From the NCBI GenBank assembly GCA_963761905.1, contig CAVXIQ010000006.1, positions 62,001-126,000 of the forward strand: a DNA stretch of 64,000 nucleotides. The letters are read 5' to 3'. The position numbers and the translations under genes are program-made. The stretch is from Gaiellasilicea sp963761905 (lineage in GTDB: Bacteria > Actinomycetota > Thermoleophilia > Gaiellales > Gaiellaceae). The notes below the pieces were generated by a model that worked only from the letters and a program-made list of their open reading frames with translations, did not search any database and was not told the DNA's origin. This document shows positions 18,125 through 27,976 of this stretch, piece after piece. Positions within the stretch are counted from its first letter, which is position 1. Each line of letters begins with the position of its first letter.

Positions 18125-19179
18125 GAATCGGGATCGTCGGCTGCGGCAACATCGCTGACCGCTACGCGGCGCGGATCGCCGCCTACGAACGGCTCGAGCT
18201 CGCAGGCGTCACCGACATCCGTCCCGGTCGCGCCGAAGCGTTCGCCGCCGAGTACGGAGGACGGGTCTACGCCGACCTTGCCGCGCTCCTCGACGATTCG
18301 TCGGTCGACACCGTCGTCAATCTGACCGAGCCCCAAGCGCACGCGACGGTGAGCAGAGCGGCGCTCGAGTCGGGTAAGCACGTGCACAGCGAGAAGCCGC
18401 TTGCACTCTCCCACGCGGAGGCCCGGGAGCTCGTCGAGCTCGCCCGTGCAGCTGGTGTTCGCCTGAGCGCGGCGCCGGCGACACTCCTCGGCGAGGCGCA
18501 GCAGACGCTGTGGAAGCTCGTCCGGAACGGTGCGATCGGTCGCGTCCGGGTCGTCTACGGCGAGGCGAACTGGGGCAGGATCGAGGCTTGGCACCCGGAT
18601 CCGCGGGCGCTCTACGGCGTCGGCCCGCTCGTCGATGTCGGTATCTACCCGCTCACGATCGCGACAGCGATCTTCGGCCCGGCGCGGCGGGTGACCGCCT
18701 ACGCGGCGATCGTCGAGCCCGACCGGATGCTTGGCTCGGGCGAGTCCTTCCGACCCGAGGCTCCGGACTTCGTCGTCGCGGTGGTCGAGCTCGAATCCCG
18801 GGTCGTGATCCGTCTGACCGCGAGCTTCTACGTGCCGGAGTCTCAGCAGCGCGGGCTCGAGCTGCACGGCGACGAGGGCTCGCTGTGGCTGCCGAGCTGG
18901 GGCGAGGCCAACTCCCGTCTCATGCATCAGGCTCGCGGAGGCGAGTATGAGCCGGTAGCGCCTCTCCGCCCTCCGTATGCGGGAATCGACTGGGGAGCTG
19001 CTCTCGACGACCTGGCCGCGGCCATCGAGACGGGCCGCCCCCACCGGGCGAGCGGAGAGCAGGCGGCGCACGTCGTCGAGATCCTGGAGGCCGTTCGCAC
19101 GTCCGCGGCCGCCGGCGGTGGCTGCATCGAGATTCAGTCGAGCTTCGAAGCACCCGAGCCGCTGGACTGGGCCAAGTGA
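18121..19179 (+). CDS. Gfo/Idh/MocA-family NAD(P)-dependent oxidoreductase
   Basis: 352 residues. The Rossmann start is RIGIVGCGNIADRYA, and the family's conserved lysine is in HVHSEKPLALS. The C-terminal dimerisation/substrate domain includes ALYGVGPLVDVGIYPLTIATAIFG. The GTG at 18121 overlaps the isomerase stop (GTGA). It probably oxidises a ring hydroxyl of a sugar or sugar acid, paired with the preceding isomerase; the substrate is unknown. Confidence 0.9.
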   Translation: MRIGIVGCGNIADRYAARIAAYERLELAGVTDIRPGRAEAFAAEYGGRVYADLAALLDDSSVDTVVNLTEPQAHATVSRAALESGKHVHSEKPLALSHAEARELVELARAAGVRLSAAPATLLGEAQQTLWKLVRNGAIGRVRVVYGEANWGRIEAWHPDPRALYGVGPLVDVGIYPLTIATAIFGPARRVTAYAAIVEPDRMLGSGESFRPEAPDFVVAVVELESRVVIRLTASFYVPESQQRGLELHGDEGSLWLPSWGEANSRLMHQARGGEYEPVAPLRPPYAGIDWGAALDDLAAAIETGRPHRASGEQAAHVVEILEAVRTSAAAGGGCIEIQSSFEAPEPLDWAK

Positions 19180-20255
19180 GTGAACGGGCCTTCCGCGCGC
19201 CGGGCCGCGTCAACCTGATCGGTGACCACACCGACTACAACGAGGGATTCGTGCTCCCGCTCGCGATCCAGCTCGAGTGCGTGATCCGTGCGCGGCCTCA
19301 CGAGCGCGTTCGCCTGCGCTCGCGCGAGTTGGGCACCGAGGTCGACCTGCCGGCGGAGGGGAGCGCGAACCCGCGTGCGATTCCCGGCTGGGGCCGCTAC
19401 GTCGCCGGCGTCATCGGCGCGCTCGCCGCGCGCGGCAGACCCTCGGTCGGCCTGGAGGGAACGGTGAGATCGAGCGTCCCCGTCGGCTCCGGGCTCTCGT
19501 CGAGCGCGGCGCTCGAAGTTGCGGTTGCGCTCGCTCTCTGCGCCGTTGCCACATTCGAGCTCGAGCCGCTCGAGCTTGCGCTCGCCTGTCAGGAGGCCGA
19601 GCAAGCCGCCACCGGCGTGCCCTCGGGGATCATGGATCAGCTGGCCTCGATCTTCGGTCGGAAAGACGAGGCCCTGCTGATCGACTGCCGCAGCTTCGCC
19701 GTCGACTCGGTGCCGCTCCCGGCCGAAGTGGGAGTCGTCGTGCTCGATACCAAGACGATGCGTGAGCTCGAGAACACCGCGTACGCAGAGCGGCGGGCTG
19801 CCTGCGAGGCCACTGCAGCCAGGCTCGGAGTTCGCTCCCTCCGGGATGCAACTGCGGAGCAGGTCGCCGACGACCCTCGCGCGCGTCACGTCGTCTCCGA
19901 GAACGCGCGGACGCTCGCGATGGCCGCCGCACTGACGTCGGGAGACATCGGAGCACTGGGACCCCTCCTCTCCGCGAGCCACGCGAGCCTGCGCGACGAC
20001 TACGAGGTGTCGACACGCGAGCTCGACGCCGGCGCCGCAGCCCTCGAATCGGCCGGCGCCTATGGAGCCCGACTCACGGGCGCGGGCTTCGGCGGTTGCG
20101 TGGTCGCCCTGGCTCCTCGCTCCGAAACCCGGCGCATCGCTGCCGAGGCGGCGACCGACTATCGAGCGGCGACCGGGCTCGAGCCGGCGACGTATGTCGT
20201 CAGAGCCGCCGCCGGAGCAGGCCGGTCGTACCTGTTCCCGCTGGGTGACCGCTAG
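19176..20255 (+). CDS. galK: Galactokinase
   Basis: 359 residues. GHMP-kinase hallmarks are present: the galactokinase signature RAPGRVNLIGDHTDYNEG at the N-terminus, the ATP loop VPVGSGLSSSAALEVA, GVPSGIMDQLASIFG, and the C-terminal TGAGFGGCVVAL. It phosphorylates galactose at C1. It is the last gene of the coupled operon (GTGA overlap) and is the best clue that galactose is one of the released sugars. No galT or galE is in the window. Confidence 0.93.
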   Translation: MSERAFRAPGRVNLIGDHTDYNEGFVLPLAIQLECVIRARPHERVRLRSRELGTEVDLPAEGSANPRAIPGWGRYVAGVIGALAARGRPSVGLEGTVRSSVPVGSGLSSSAALEVAVALALCAVATFELEPLELALACQEAEQAATGVPSGIMDQLASIFGRKDEALLIDCRSFAVDSVPLPAEVGVVVLDTKTMRELENTAYAERRAACEATAARLGVRSLRDATAEQVADDPRARHVVSENARTLAMAAALTSGDIGALGPLLSASHASLRDDYEVSTRELDAGAAALESAGAYGARLTGAGFGGCVVALAPRSETRRIAAEAATDYRAATGLEPATYVVRAAAGAGRSYLFPLGDR

Positions 20256-20464
20256 CCGAGAGCTCGGGTGTATCGAGTCGCCAACGCGCGCGGTGCTAGT
20301 GATCAGCGCAGAGACTGGTCGGGCGCCGGTGCGACGAGCCAAACAAGCTGACACGGCCGAGACCAAGATGGACTCTTTCGATTCTGAGGCGCGACCCGCC
20401 CCCGATTGCCTGAAGCCTGCCAATTGGCTGAGCGCAGGCCGGGACGCAGGTCTCGGATCGGGTC

Positions 20465-20653
20465 ATGGATCAGGTCAAGGAGACAGGGCAGGACGCACTC
20501 GAACGGGGCAAGCAGGTCGCCCAGGAAGCTGTCGAGAGCGCCAAGGACACCGCGAAGGAGAGCGGCAAGGAGCAGGGCAAGCAGGTCGCTGAGAACGTCA
20601 AGGAGACGGCCCGCGAGGTCGCACCTACCGGCGGCGGCTCAGGTAAGAGCTAA
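20465..20653 (+). CDS. Small LEA/CsbD-like hydrophilic helical protein
   Basis: 62 residues, almost all charged or small: repeated KET, KQVAQEA, SAKDTAKES and KQVAENVKET segments with an 11-residue-like periodicity, and a Gly/Ser tail. This is the look of a stress-induced LEA-like or CsbD-like protein that forms an amphipathic helix. The ATG at 20465 has no strong ribosome-binding site. It stands alone after the sugar operon. The 209 bases before it show nothing convincing. Confidence 0.6.
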   Translation: MDQVKETGQDALERGKQVAQEAVESAKDTAKESGKEQGKQVAENVKETAREVAPTGGGSGKS

Positions 20654-20881
20654 ATCGGAGAGCGGTGCGCGCGAGGCGATGGTGAGAGGGGTCACCGAGT
20701 GTGGCCCCTCCCACGGCCAGCCGCGCCGAAGGTAGTGCCGACTGAGCGTGGCGCGCATGCGCCGCAAAACGTCAATGAGGGGGAGGAAAGATGCGAACCG
20801 CTCGCTGACCTCGGCGATGCGTTCGTTCACCTCGCGGAAGAGAGCCTCGTTCGCGGCCAGCCGTTCTTCTCGCGTCCTCAT
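20639..20881 (-). CDS. Doubtful small ORF beginning like an actinobacterial REVNERI small protein
   Basis: 80 residues. The first ~30 residues (REERLAANEALFREVNERIA) resemble, from memory, a group of short actinobacterial hypothetical proteins that continue with a Cys-rich ECG motif. Here that motif is missing, and the rest (LRRMRATLSRHYLRRGW) looks like random GC-rich frame. It may be a broken copy or a chance frame. It overlaps the 3' end of the LEA-like gene by 15 bases on the opposite strand. Confidence 0.3.
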   Translation of the reverse strand: MRTREERLAANEALFREVNERIAEVSERFASFLPLIDVLRRMRATLSRHYLRRGWPWEGPHSVTPLTIASRAPLSDLALT

Positions 20882-21137
20882 GCCGGCGACCTACCCCGCC
20901 GCAAGATCGATCACACACAGTCCTTTCAGGCTCGCTGCCGATCGCCGCTCGCCGACGACGAGTGGACGGACGGGCCAGGATCACCGGAGACCGAGTTATC
21001 CCCATTGAGATCCGTCTCCCGAAGCAGGAGCGTCGCGCAGCATGGCCCGAAACCAAATCCGGCGGGCTCCCAAGGTCGTTGGTTCGAGCCCAACACGGCC
21101 GATTCGACAAGCGCCGACGGGAGCGCGCTCGAACGGC
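20882..21137. other. Intergenic stretch without a supported gene
   Basis: Apart from the T-arm-like fragment, I see no frame with family features and no clear terminator here. The frames crossing it look like shadows. It separates the sugar operon with its LEA-like gene from the membrane protein/copper region. Confidence 0.5.
21073..21102 (+). other. tRNA 3'-end-like fragment (variable loop plus T-arm)
   Basis: AGGTC (variable-loop consensus, 21073-21077) is followed by a perfect 5-bp stem GTTGG/CCAAC around the loop TTCGAGC (21078-21094). I find no matching acceptor 5' strand, D-arm or anticodon stem upstream, so this is not a complete tRNA. It may be a relic of a tRNA 3' end, such as one left by an integrated element, or chance. 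Confidence 0.28.
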
Positions 21138-21836
21138 CTACGTTCCGGCAGCGTCAGCCTGTTCCGTGCCGAGCGACGACTTCGTCTCCCGCAAGCGAAA
21201 GTAGAGCAACGTCCACAGGAGCGCGATGAAGGGTGCCGTGAGCGTGCCGCTGACGACGTTCGAGACCAGGCTCTGGAGCCATCCCGAAAGCGGCGACAAG
21301 ACGATCGCGAGCACGATCTCGAAGGCCAGCAGCAGCAACAACGTGAGCACGATCACACCGAAGACGTTCCACCCGTAGCCGCGGACGAGCTCGCGGCTCC
21401 GCCCGAACGCAGCCCCTGCGCTCGTTCGCTCCAGCACGACCACCGGGATGATCAACACCCACCACGTCATCAGGACGAGGCCCGGCACGATCAGAAGGAC
21501 GAGACCGAGAACGACACCCAGTCCGGCGAGCACACCGGCGAGGACGATGGACCCGAGCTGCGGCCGGACTCGCTGGAACGTCTCGCCCAGCGACAGGTCG
21601 GAGCGGCCGTCGCGGATGTCCTCGACGGCGGTGACGAGAGCGCCCTGCACCCAGAACAGGCCGATCACGGAGATGAGCGCTGCCAGCAACGCCCCGAACC
21701 ACGACAGGACAGCGGCGAGCAGGACACCGACAACGGCGATCGCGACGTAGACGACGAGCGAGATCGGCAGCAGGTGCCGCCAGTGAGCCTTGTAGAGCCC
21801 CCACGCCTCTCCGATCGCACCGTCAGTCGGCTGCAT
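21138..21836 (-). CDS. Polytopic membrane protein of unknown function, GPDPase-membrane-domain-like
   Basis: 232 residues with about six hydrophobic segments in three pairs: LLPISLVVYVAIAVVGVLLA, LLAALISVIGLFWVQGA, VLAGLGVVLGLVLLIVPGLV and VFGVIVLTLLLLLAFEI among them. The motif PGLVLMTWWVLIIPVVVLE followed by SAGAAFGRSRELVRG is typical of the membrane domain first seen in glycerophosphodiester phosphodiesterases and of related stand-alone proteins. No catalytic domain is attached. It lies downstream of copA on the same strand, 54 bases away, so a link to the copper genes is possible but not shown. Confidence 0.7.
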   Translation of the reverse strand: MQPTDGAIGEAWGLYKAHWRHLLPISLVVYVAIAVVGVLLAAVLSWFGALLAALISVIGLFWVQGALVTAVEDIRDGRSDLSLGETFQRVRPQLGSIVLAGVLAGLGVVLGLVLLIVPGLVLMTWWVLIIPVVVLERTSAGAAFGRSRELVRGYGWNVFGVIVLTLLLLLAFEIVLAIVLSPLSGWLQSLVSNVVSGTLTAPFIALLWTLLYFRLRETKSSLGTEQADAAGT

Positions 21837-21890
21837 CCGCGCACCCTACGCCTGTCACGCGTCCGGTGCCACCAAGTCCTGCGCCTGTGC

Positions 21891-24128
<2,238 letters not shown>

Positions 24129-24156
24129 GGGACGGGCCGTCGGCCGGCGCCCTTCG

Positions 24157-24363
24157 TCACGCCGCCTCGTAGCCGGCGTCGCTGATCGCCGCCCGCACCT
24201 CTTCGTCCGAGACGCTCTCGCCGCGGACGACGACGCGCTTCGTGTCGAGGTCGACCTCGACAGCATCGACACCGGCGACCTGCTCGACCTCCTCGGTCAC
24301 CGCCGTCTTGCAGTGGCCGCAGCTCATCCCCGCGACCGTGTAGCTCAGTTCCCGGACGCTCAT
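24157..24363 (-). CDS. copZ: Copper chaperone, heavy-metal-associated domain protein
   Basis: 68 residues forming a single HMA domain with the metal site GMSCGHC and the family end AISDAGYEA. The ATG at 24363 follows GGAGGAG at good spacing and is preferred over an upstream start at 24405 that would add an unrelated tail. It carries Cu(I) to CopA, encoded 28 bases downstream. Transcription starts in the csoR/copZ intergenic region. Confidence 0.93.
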   Translation of the reverse strand: MSVRELSYTVAGMSCGHCKTAVTEEVEQVAGVDAVEVDLDTKRVVVRGESVSDEEVRAAISDAGYEAA

Positions 24364-24405
24364 CCGCTCCTCCCAGCGCTCACGCTTGACGCAGTTGTAC
24401 CACAC

Positions 24406-24422
24406 ATACCTTAGGGGGGTAT
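24406..24422. promoter_or_regulatory. CsoR-type copper operator between copZ and csoR
   Basis: ATACCTTAGGGGGGTAT is an inverted repeat of ATACC and GGTAT around a G-rich centre, the form bound by CsoR repressors. It lies in the short region between divergent copZ and csoR, where one site can repress both directions. Assignment rests on sequence and position. Confidence 0.65.
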
Positions 24423-24437
24423 GCTAGCGTTTTGCGC

Positions 24438-24734
24438 ATGCCACCTCTCGAGACCACCGAAGCGCCTGGGTACTCGGCCGAGAAGGACGCGCTCCGGAAG
24501 CGGCTCGCCAGGATCGAGGGACAGGTGCGCGGGATCGCGAAGATGGTCGAGGACGAGCGCTACTGCATCGACGTGCTGACGCAGATCAGCGCGGTCCAGA
24601 AGGCGATCGACGCGGTCGCGCTCGGCCTGCTCGACGACCACGTCCGCCACTGCGTGGTCGGCGCGACGGGGGATGCGCGGGTCGAACGACTGGACGAGCT
24701 GATGGACGCCGTCGGCCGGCTCGTGAAGTCCTAG
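24438..24734 (+). CDS. csoR: CsoR-family copper-sensing repressor
   Basis: 98 residues, all-helical. The copper site Cys43, His68, Cys72 (RYCIDVL and DDHVRHC) is intact, which separates CsoR from the formaldehyde-sensing FrmR branch. The ATG at 24438 gives the usual short N-terminal tail. Divergent from copZ-copA, with the operator between them. Cu(I) binding is expected to release the repressor and induce both sides. Confidence 0.92.
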   Translation: MPPLETTEAPGYSAEKDALRKRLARIEGQVRGIAKMVEDERYCIDVLTQISAVQKAIDAVALGLLDDHVRHCVVGATGDARVERLDELMDAVGRLVKS

Positions 24735-24735
24735 C

Positions 24736-25218
24736 GTGGAGCACCACCATCAGCACGGTGGGCATGCAGTCCACGCGGCCGGCCACTCTCTCAACGCAGT
24801 CGCGTTCTCGGCGACCGTTCACTGCCTGACCGGCTGCGCGATCGGCGAGGTGCTCGGGATGATCATCGGCACGGCGCTCGGCTGGAGCGACGTCCAGACG
24901 ATCGCGCTTGCGGTCGTGCTTGCCTTCTGCTTCGGCTATTCGCTGACGATGATCCCGCTGCTGCGCGGCGGAGTCGCCCTGGCGGCCGCGATCCCGGTCG
25001 CCCTCGCCTCCGACACGATCTCGATCGCGATCATGGAGGTCGTCGACAACGCGATCATGCTCATGATCCCCGGAGCGATGGAGGCGGGCCTGACGAACGT
25101 CCTCTTCTGGGGCAGCCTCGCCGTCGCGCTCCTGATCGCCGGCGCCGTCGCGTACCCGGTCAACCGATACCTGATCCAGCGCGGCCGCGGCCACGCGATC
25201 GTGCACCGGTACCACTAA
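24736..25218 (+). CDS. DUF4396-family membrane protein
   Basis: 160 residues. A His-rich N-terminus (HHHQHGGHAVHAAGH) is followed by four hydrophobic segments, the first with the family-like TVHCLTGCAIGEVLGMIIG. DUF4396 proteins often lie near copper genes; their role is not established. The GTG start at 24736 is one base after the csoR stop, so the two are co-transcribed. The His-rich tail and the Cys pair could bind metal (inference). Confidence 0.82.
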   Translation: MEHHHQHGGHAVHAAGHSLNAVAFSATVHCLTGCAIGEVLGMIIGTALGWSDVQTIALAVVLAFCFGYSLTMIPLLRGGVALAAAIPVALASDTISIAIMEVVDNAIMLMIPGAMEAGLTNVLFWGSLAVALLIAGAVAYPVNRYLIQRGRGHAIVHRYH

Positions 25219-25260
25219 ACGCGCCCTCGCGATCCCGTTTCACGCCGTTCCCGCTGTCAG

Positions 25261-25285
25261 GTTTACCCGCTCCTGCCTCGGTACA
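25261..25285 (+). promoter_or_regulatory. Possible SigB/SigH-type stress promoter before the alcohol dehydrogenase
   Basis: GTTTAC at 25261-25266 and GGTACA at 25280-25285 are 13 bases apart, similar to the actinobacterial general-stress promoter form GTTT-spacer-GGGTA. The position, 30-50 bases before the start codon, is suitable. A GTAAAC inverted copy of the first box occurs at 25295-25300. Confidence 0.3.
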
Positions 25286-25313
25286 CGTGGGGTTGTAAAC
25301 GAGGAGGAGCAGG

Positions 25314-26444
25314 ATGAAGGCAGTCGTGTGGCATGGAACGGAGGACGTGCGGGTCGACAATGTCCCCGACCCGGCGATCCAGAAGCCGACGGACGCGATC
25401 GTCCGGATCACGTCGACGGCGATCTGCGGGTCCGACCTACACCTCTACAAGATCCTTTCGATGTACATGGAGGAGGGCGACATCCTCGGGCACGAGCCGA
25501 TGGGGATCGTCGAGGAAGTCGGCGCCGAGGTGAAGCACATCAAGCCCGGAGACCGCGTCGTCCTGCCGTTCAACATCGCGTGTGGGTACTGCTTCATGTG
25601 CGAGCACGACCTCCAGTCGCAGTGCGAGACGACCCAGGTGCGCGAGCAGGGCAAGGGCGCGGCGCTCTTCGGCTACACGAAGCTCTACGGCCAGGTCGCC
25701 GGCGGCCAGGCCGAGTACCTTCGCGTACCCCAGGCCCAGTACGGGCCGATCAAGGTGCCTGAGGGCCCGGCTGACGAGCGCTTCCTCTATCTCTCGGACG
25801 TGATCCCGACCGCCTGGCAGGCGGTCAAGTACGCCGACGTTCCGAAGGGCGGCACGCTTGCGGTCTACGGGCTCGGGCCGATCGGCCAGTTCTCGATCCG
25901 GGTCGCGAAGCAGCTGGGAGTCGAACGGGTGATCGGAGTCGATCTCGTCCCGGAGCGCCTCGAGCTGGCGCGCCGGTTCGGCGCGGAGACCGTCGAGTGG
26001 ACCGGGGACGGCGATCCTGCGCTCGAGATCCATCGGATCGACCGGAGCCGGACACGTCGGCGCTCGGTGCTCGACCGGTCGACGTGCGACGCGGCGGCCT
26101 CGAGGGTGATGGAGAAGGTGGGGAGCGACCGCACCGTCGTCCTCCACACCGCGATCTCGACCGTGCGCCGCGGAGGCACGCTCTCGGTGGTCGGCCTCTA
26201 CGGAGGCGCGGCGACCCCGATGCCGCTGATGGAGCTCTTCGACAAGCAGATTCAGATTCGGATGGGTCAGGCGAACGTCAAGAGCTGGGTGGACGAGATC
26301 ATGCCGCTCCTCACCGACGACTCCGACCCGCTCGGAACCGAGAGCTTCGCGACGCACCGGCTGCCACTCGACGAGGCGCCGGGCGCCTACGAGATGTTCC
26401 AGAAGAAGGAAGACGGCGCGATCAAGGTCGTGCTGAAGCCGTAA
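25314..26444 (+). CDS. Zinc-dependent alcohol dehydrogenase, MDR superfamily, with a shortened internal segment
   Basis: 376 residues. Catalytic-zinc site ICGSDLH with GHEP, the four-Cys structural-zinc loop CGYCFMCEHDLQSQC, and the NAD loop YGLGPIGQ. It resembles the formaldehyde/glutathione-independent class of these enzymes. A strong AGGAGG precedes the ATG. Compared with relatives I know, the stretch after DPALEI (about residues 240-265, SVLDRSTCDAAASR) appears about 25 residues short and lacks the usual DAVGMEAHG-type segment, so the coenzyme domain may be altered, or the region may be mis-sequenced. The enzyme stands alone. Confidence 0.85.
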   Translation: MKAVVWHGTEDVRVDNVPDPAIQKPTDAIVRITSTAICGSDLHLYKILSMYMEEGDILGHEPMGIVEEVGAEVKHIKPGDRVVLPFNIACGYCFMCEHDLQSQCETTQVREQGKGAALFGYTKLYGQVAGGQAEYLRVPQAQYGPIKVPEGPADERFLYLSDVIPTAWQAVKYADVPKGGTLAVYGLGPIGQFSIRVAKQLGVERVIGVDLVPERLELARRFGAETVEWTGDGDPALEIHRIDRSRTRRRSVLDRSTCDAAASRVMEKVGSDRTVVLHTAISTVRRGGTLSVVGLYGGAATPMPLMELFDKQIQIRMGQANVKSWVDEIMPLLTDDSDPLGTESFATHRLPLDEAPGAYEMFQKKEDGAIKVVLKP

Positions 26445-26467
26445 TCGACACGGTGGGGAGAAGTCGC

Positions 26468-27151
26468 TCAGCCGCGCGCCCCAGCCCGCTCGAGGATCTC
26501 CACGATCTCGGGGAAGCCCTGGCGGCGGGCATGGGCAAGTGGGGTCATCCCGCCGCCGTCGGCGTGATCGACGTCGGCCCCTGCGGCGACGAGCTTCCGC
26601 ACGACTTCGGTGTGCGCAGCGCCGCCTTCGCCGAGGATGATCGCCTCGAGGAGCGCCGTCCAGCCCAGCCGGTTGACGTGGTCGACCTCGATCGAGGTCT
26701 CGAGCAGACGGCCGACGATGTCGGCGTAACCCCGCTCGGCGGCACGAATCAGGCCTGTGCCGTTGTAGCTGTCCTTCGCATTCACCTGCGCGCTGCGCTC
26801 GAGGGTCAGCTCGAGCAGGCGAGGATCGTCTCCGACCTCGCTCGTCGCGATCAAGTAGGCGCTCTGCTGCGTCTTGTCCTGGACGTTGACGTCGGCGCCG
26901 GCGTCGACGAGCAGGCGAGCCGTCTCGAGGTGGTTGCCGTAGGCGGCGGCCACGAGCGGCGTTGCGCCCGTCGGATCGCGCGGCTCGACGGGCGCGCCGC
27001 GCTCCAGCAGGTCGCGCACCTCGTCGGCATCGCCCACACGCGCCGCCTCGAGCAACTGCGGGCCGAGATTCGCGTCCGGCTCGGAGTCGCCGCCACAGGC
27101 GCTCAGCGAGAGCGCGACGAGGGAGGTCAGGAGGCCGAGGCGGATCGTCAT
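26468..27151 (-). CDS. Ankyrin-repeat lipoprotein
   Basis: 227 residues. A lipoprotein signal peptide ends in the lipobox LSAC. About five ankyrin repeats follow, with typical GATPLVAAAYGNHLETARLLVDAGADV and GGGMTPLAHARRQGF units (quoted as fragments). Ankyrin repeats bind proteins; the anchored copy would act on the outer face of the membrane. The ATG overlaps the stop of the PfkB kinase gene (ATGA), making it the last gene of the second operon, though its role there is unclear. Confidence 0.85.
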   Translation of the reverse strand: MTIRLGLLTSLVALSLSACGGDSEPDANLGPQLLEAARVGDADEVRDLLERGAPVEPRDPTGATPLVAAAYGNHLETARLLVDAGADVNVQDKTQQSAYLIATSEVGDDPRLLELTLERSAQVNAKDSYNGTGLIRAAERGYADIVGRLLETSIEVDHVNRLGWTALLEAIILGEGGAAHTEVVRKLVAAGADVDHADGGGMTPLAHARRQGFPEIVEILERAGARG

Positions 27152-27976
27152 CCGAGCTCGAGCTCGTCGAGCTCGGCAGCGGTTGGAAGAGACGGCTGGG
27201 CGCCGTGCCGCGACGCCGCCAGAGCGCCGGCGGCGCAGGCCCTTCGCAACGCCTGCTCGCGATCCCGGCCCTCGAGGAGCGAGACGAGCAGCGCGGCGCA
27301 GAAGGCGTCTCCGGCGGCGGTTCCGTCGACCGCGTCGACCTCGGGCGGCCTGGCGCGGGCGATCTCACGGCCGCGTTCCAGGAGCACGGCTCCCTCGGCG
27401 CCCAGCGTGAGGGCCATGAGCGCCGGCTCCTCCGGCAACGCGTCGAGCTCGTGGCGGTTGACGACGACGAGATCGGCTCGGCGGATCAGCTCCGCGGGAA
27501 CGGGCAGGGCCGGAGCCGCGTTGAGGCAGAAGAACGAGGCCTGCTCGGCGGCGGCGACGACGGCCTCGAGCGGGATCTCGAGCTGGCAGAGCACCGCATC
27601 CGCGCTGGTCGATCGAGACGTCGGCCGGAGCGAGTCGCCCGTTCGCGCCGGGCGCGACGACGATCACGGTCTCGCCCTCCTCGTCGACGAGGATCAGGGC
27701 GACGCCGCTCTCGCCCTCGTCGCGCCGCACGCCCGAGACGTCGACGCCGTCGGCTTCGAGCGAGCGCAGCACGAGGTCGTCCGTGCCGATCCGGCCGACG
27801 AAGCTCACGGAGGCGCCCAGCCGGGCGGCGGCGACAGCCTGATTCGCCCCCTTGCCGCCGGAGATCCGCGAGAACGCCGCCTCGCCGATCGTCTCGCCGG
27901 GCGCCGGCAGGCGCGAGCAGCGGGCGACGAGATCGACGTTCGCCGAGCCGACGACGGTGATCCGCGGCGCGCTCAG
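27148..27976 (-). CDS. PfkB-family carbohydrate kinase, ribokinase-like (single-base frameshift, unusual start)
   Basis: About 275 residues after repair. N-terminal ITVVGSANVDLVARC and the substrate loop SGGKGANQAVAAARLGA match ribokinases; the C-terminal catalytic motif is DGTAAGDAFCAALL. One extra base at 27601-27603 splits the gene after ADVSIDQ; removing it gives ADAVLCQLEIP. No ATG, GTG or TTG exists in the frame upstream of the conserved N-terminus; CTG at 27976 overlaps the previous stop (CTGA) and is my best start. It probably phosphorylates ribose or a similar sugar released by the operon's hydrolases. Confidence 0.78.

Noticed and set aside
21000..21102. A complete tRNA gene
   Set aside because: Only the variable loop and T-arm are present; no acceptor, D-arm or anticodon stem pairs could be found.
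24129..24272. Upstream extension of copA
   Set aside because: The extra residues are Ser/Arg-rich, overlie copZ, and precede a complete metal-binding domain starting at 24128.
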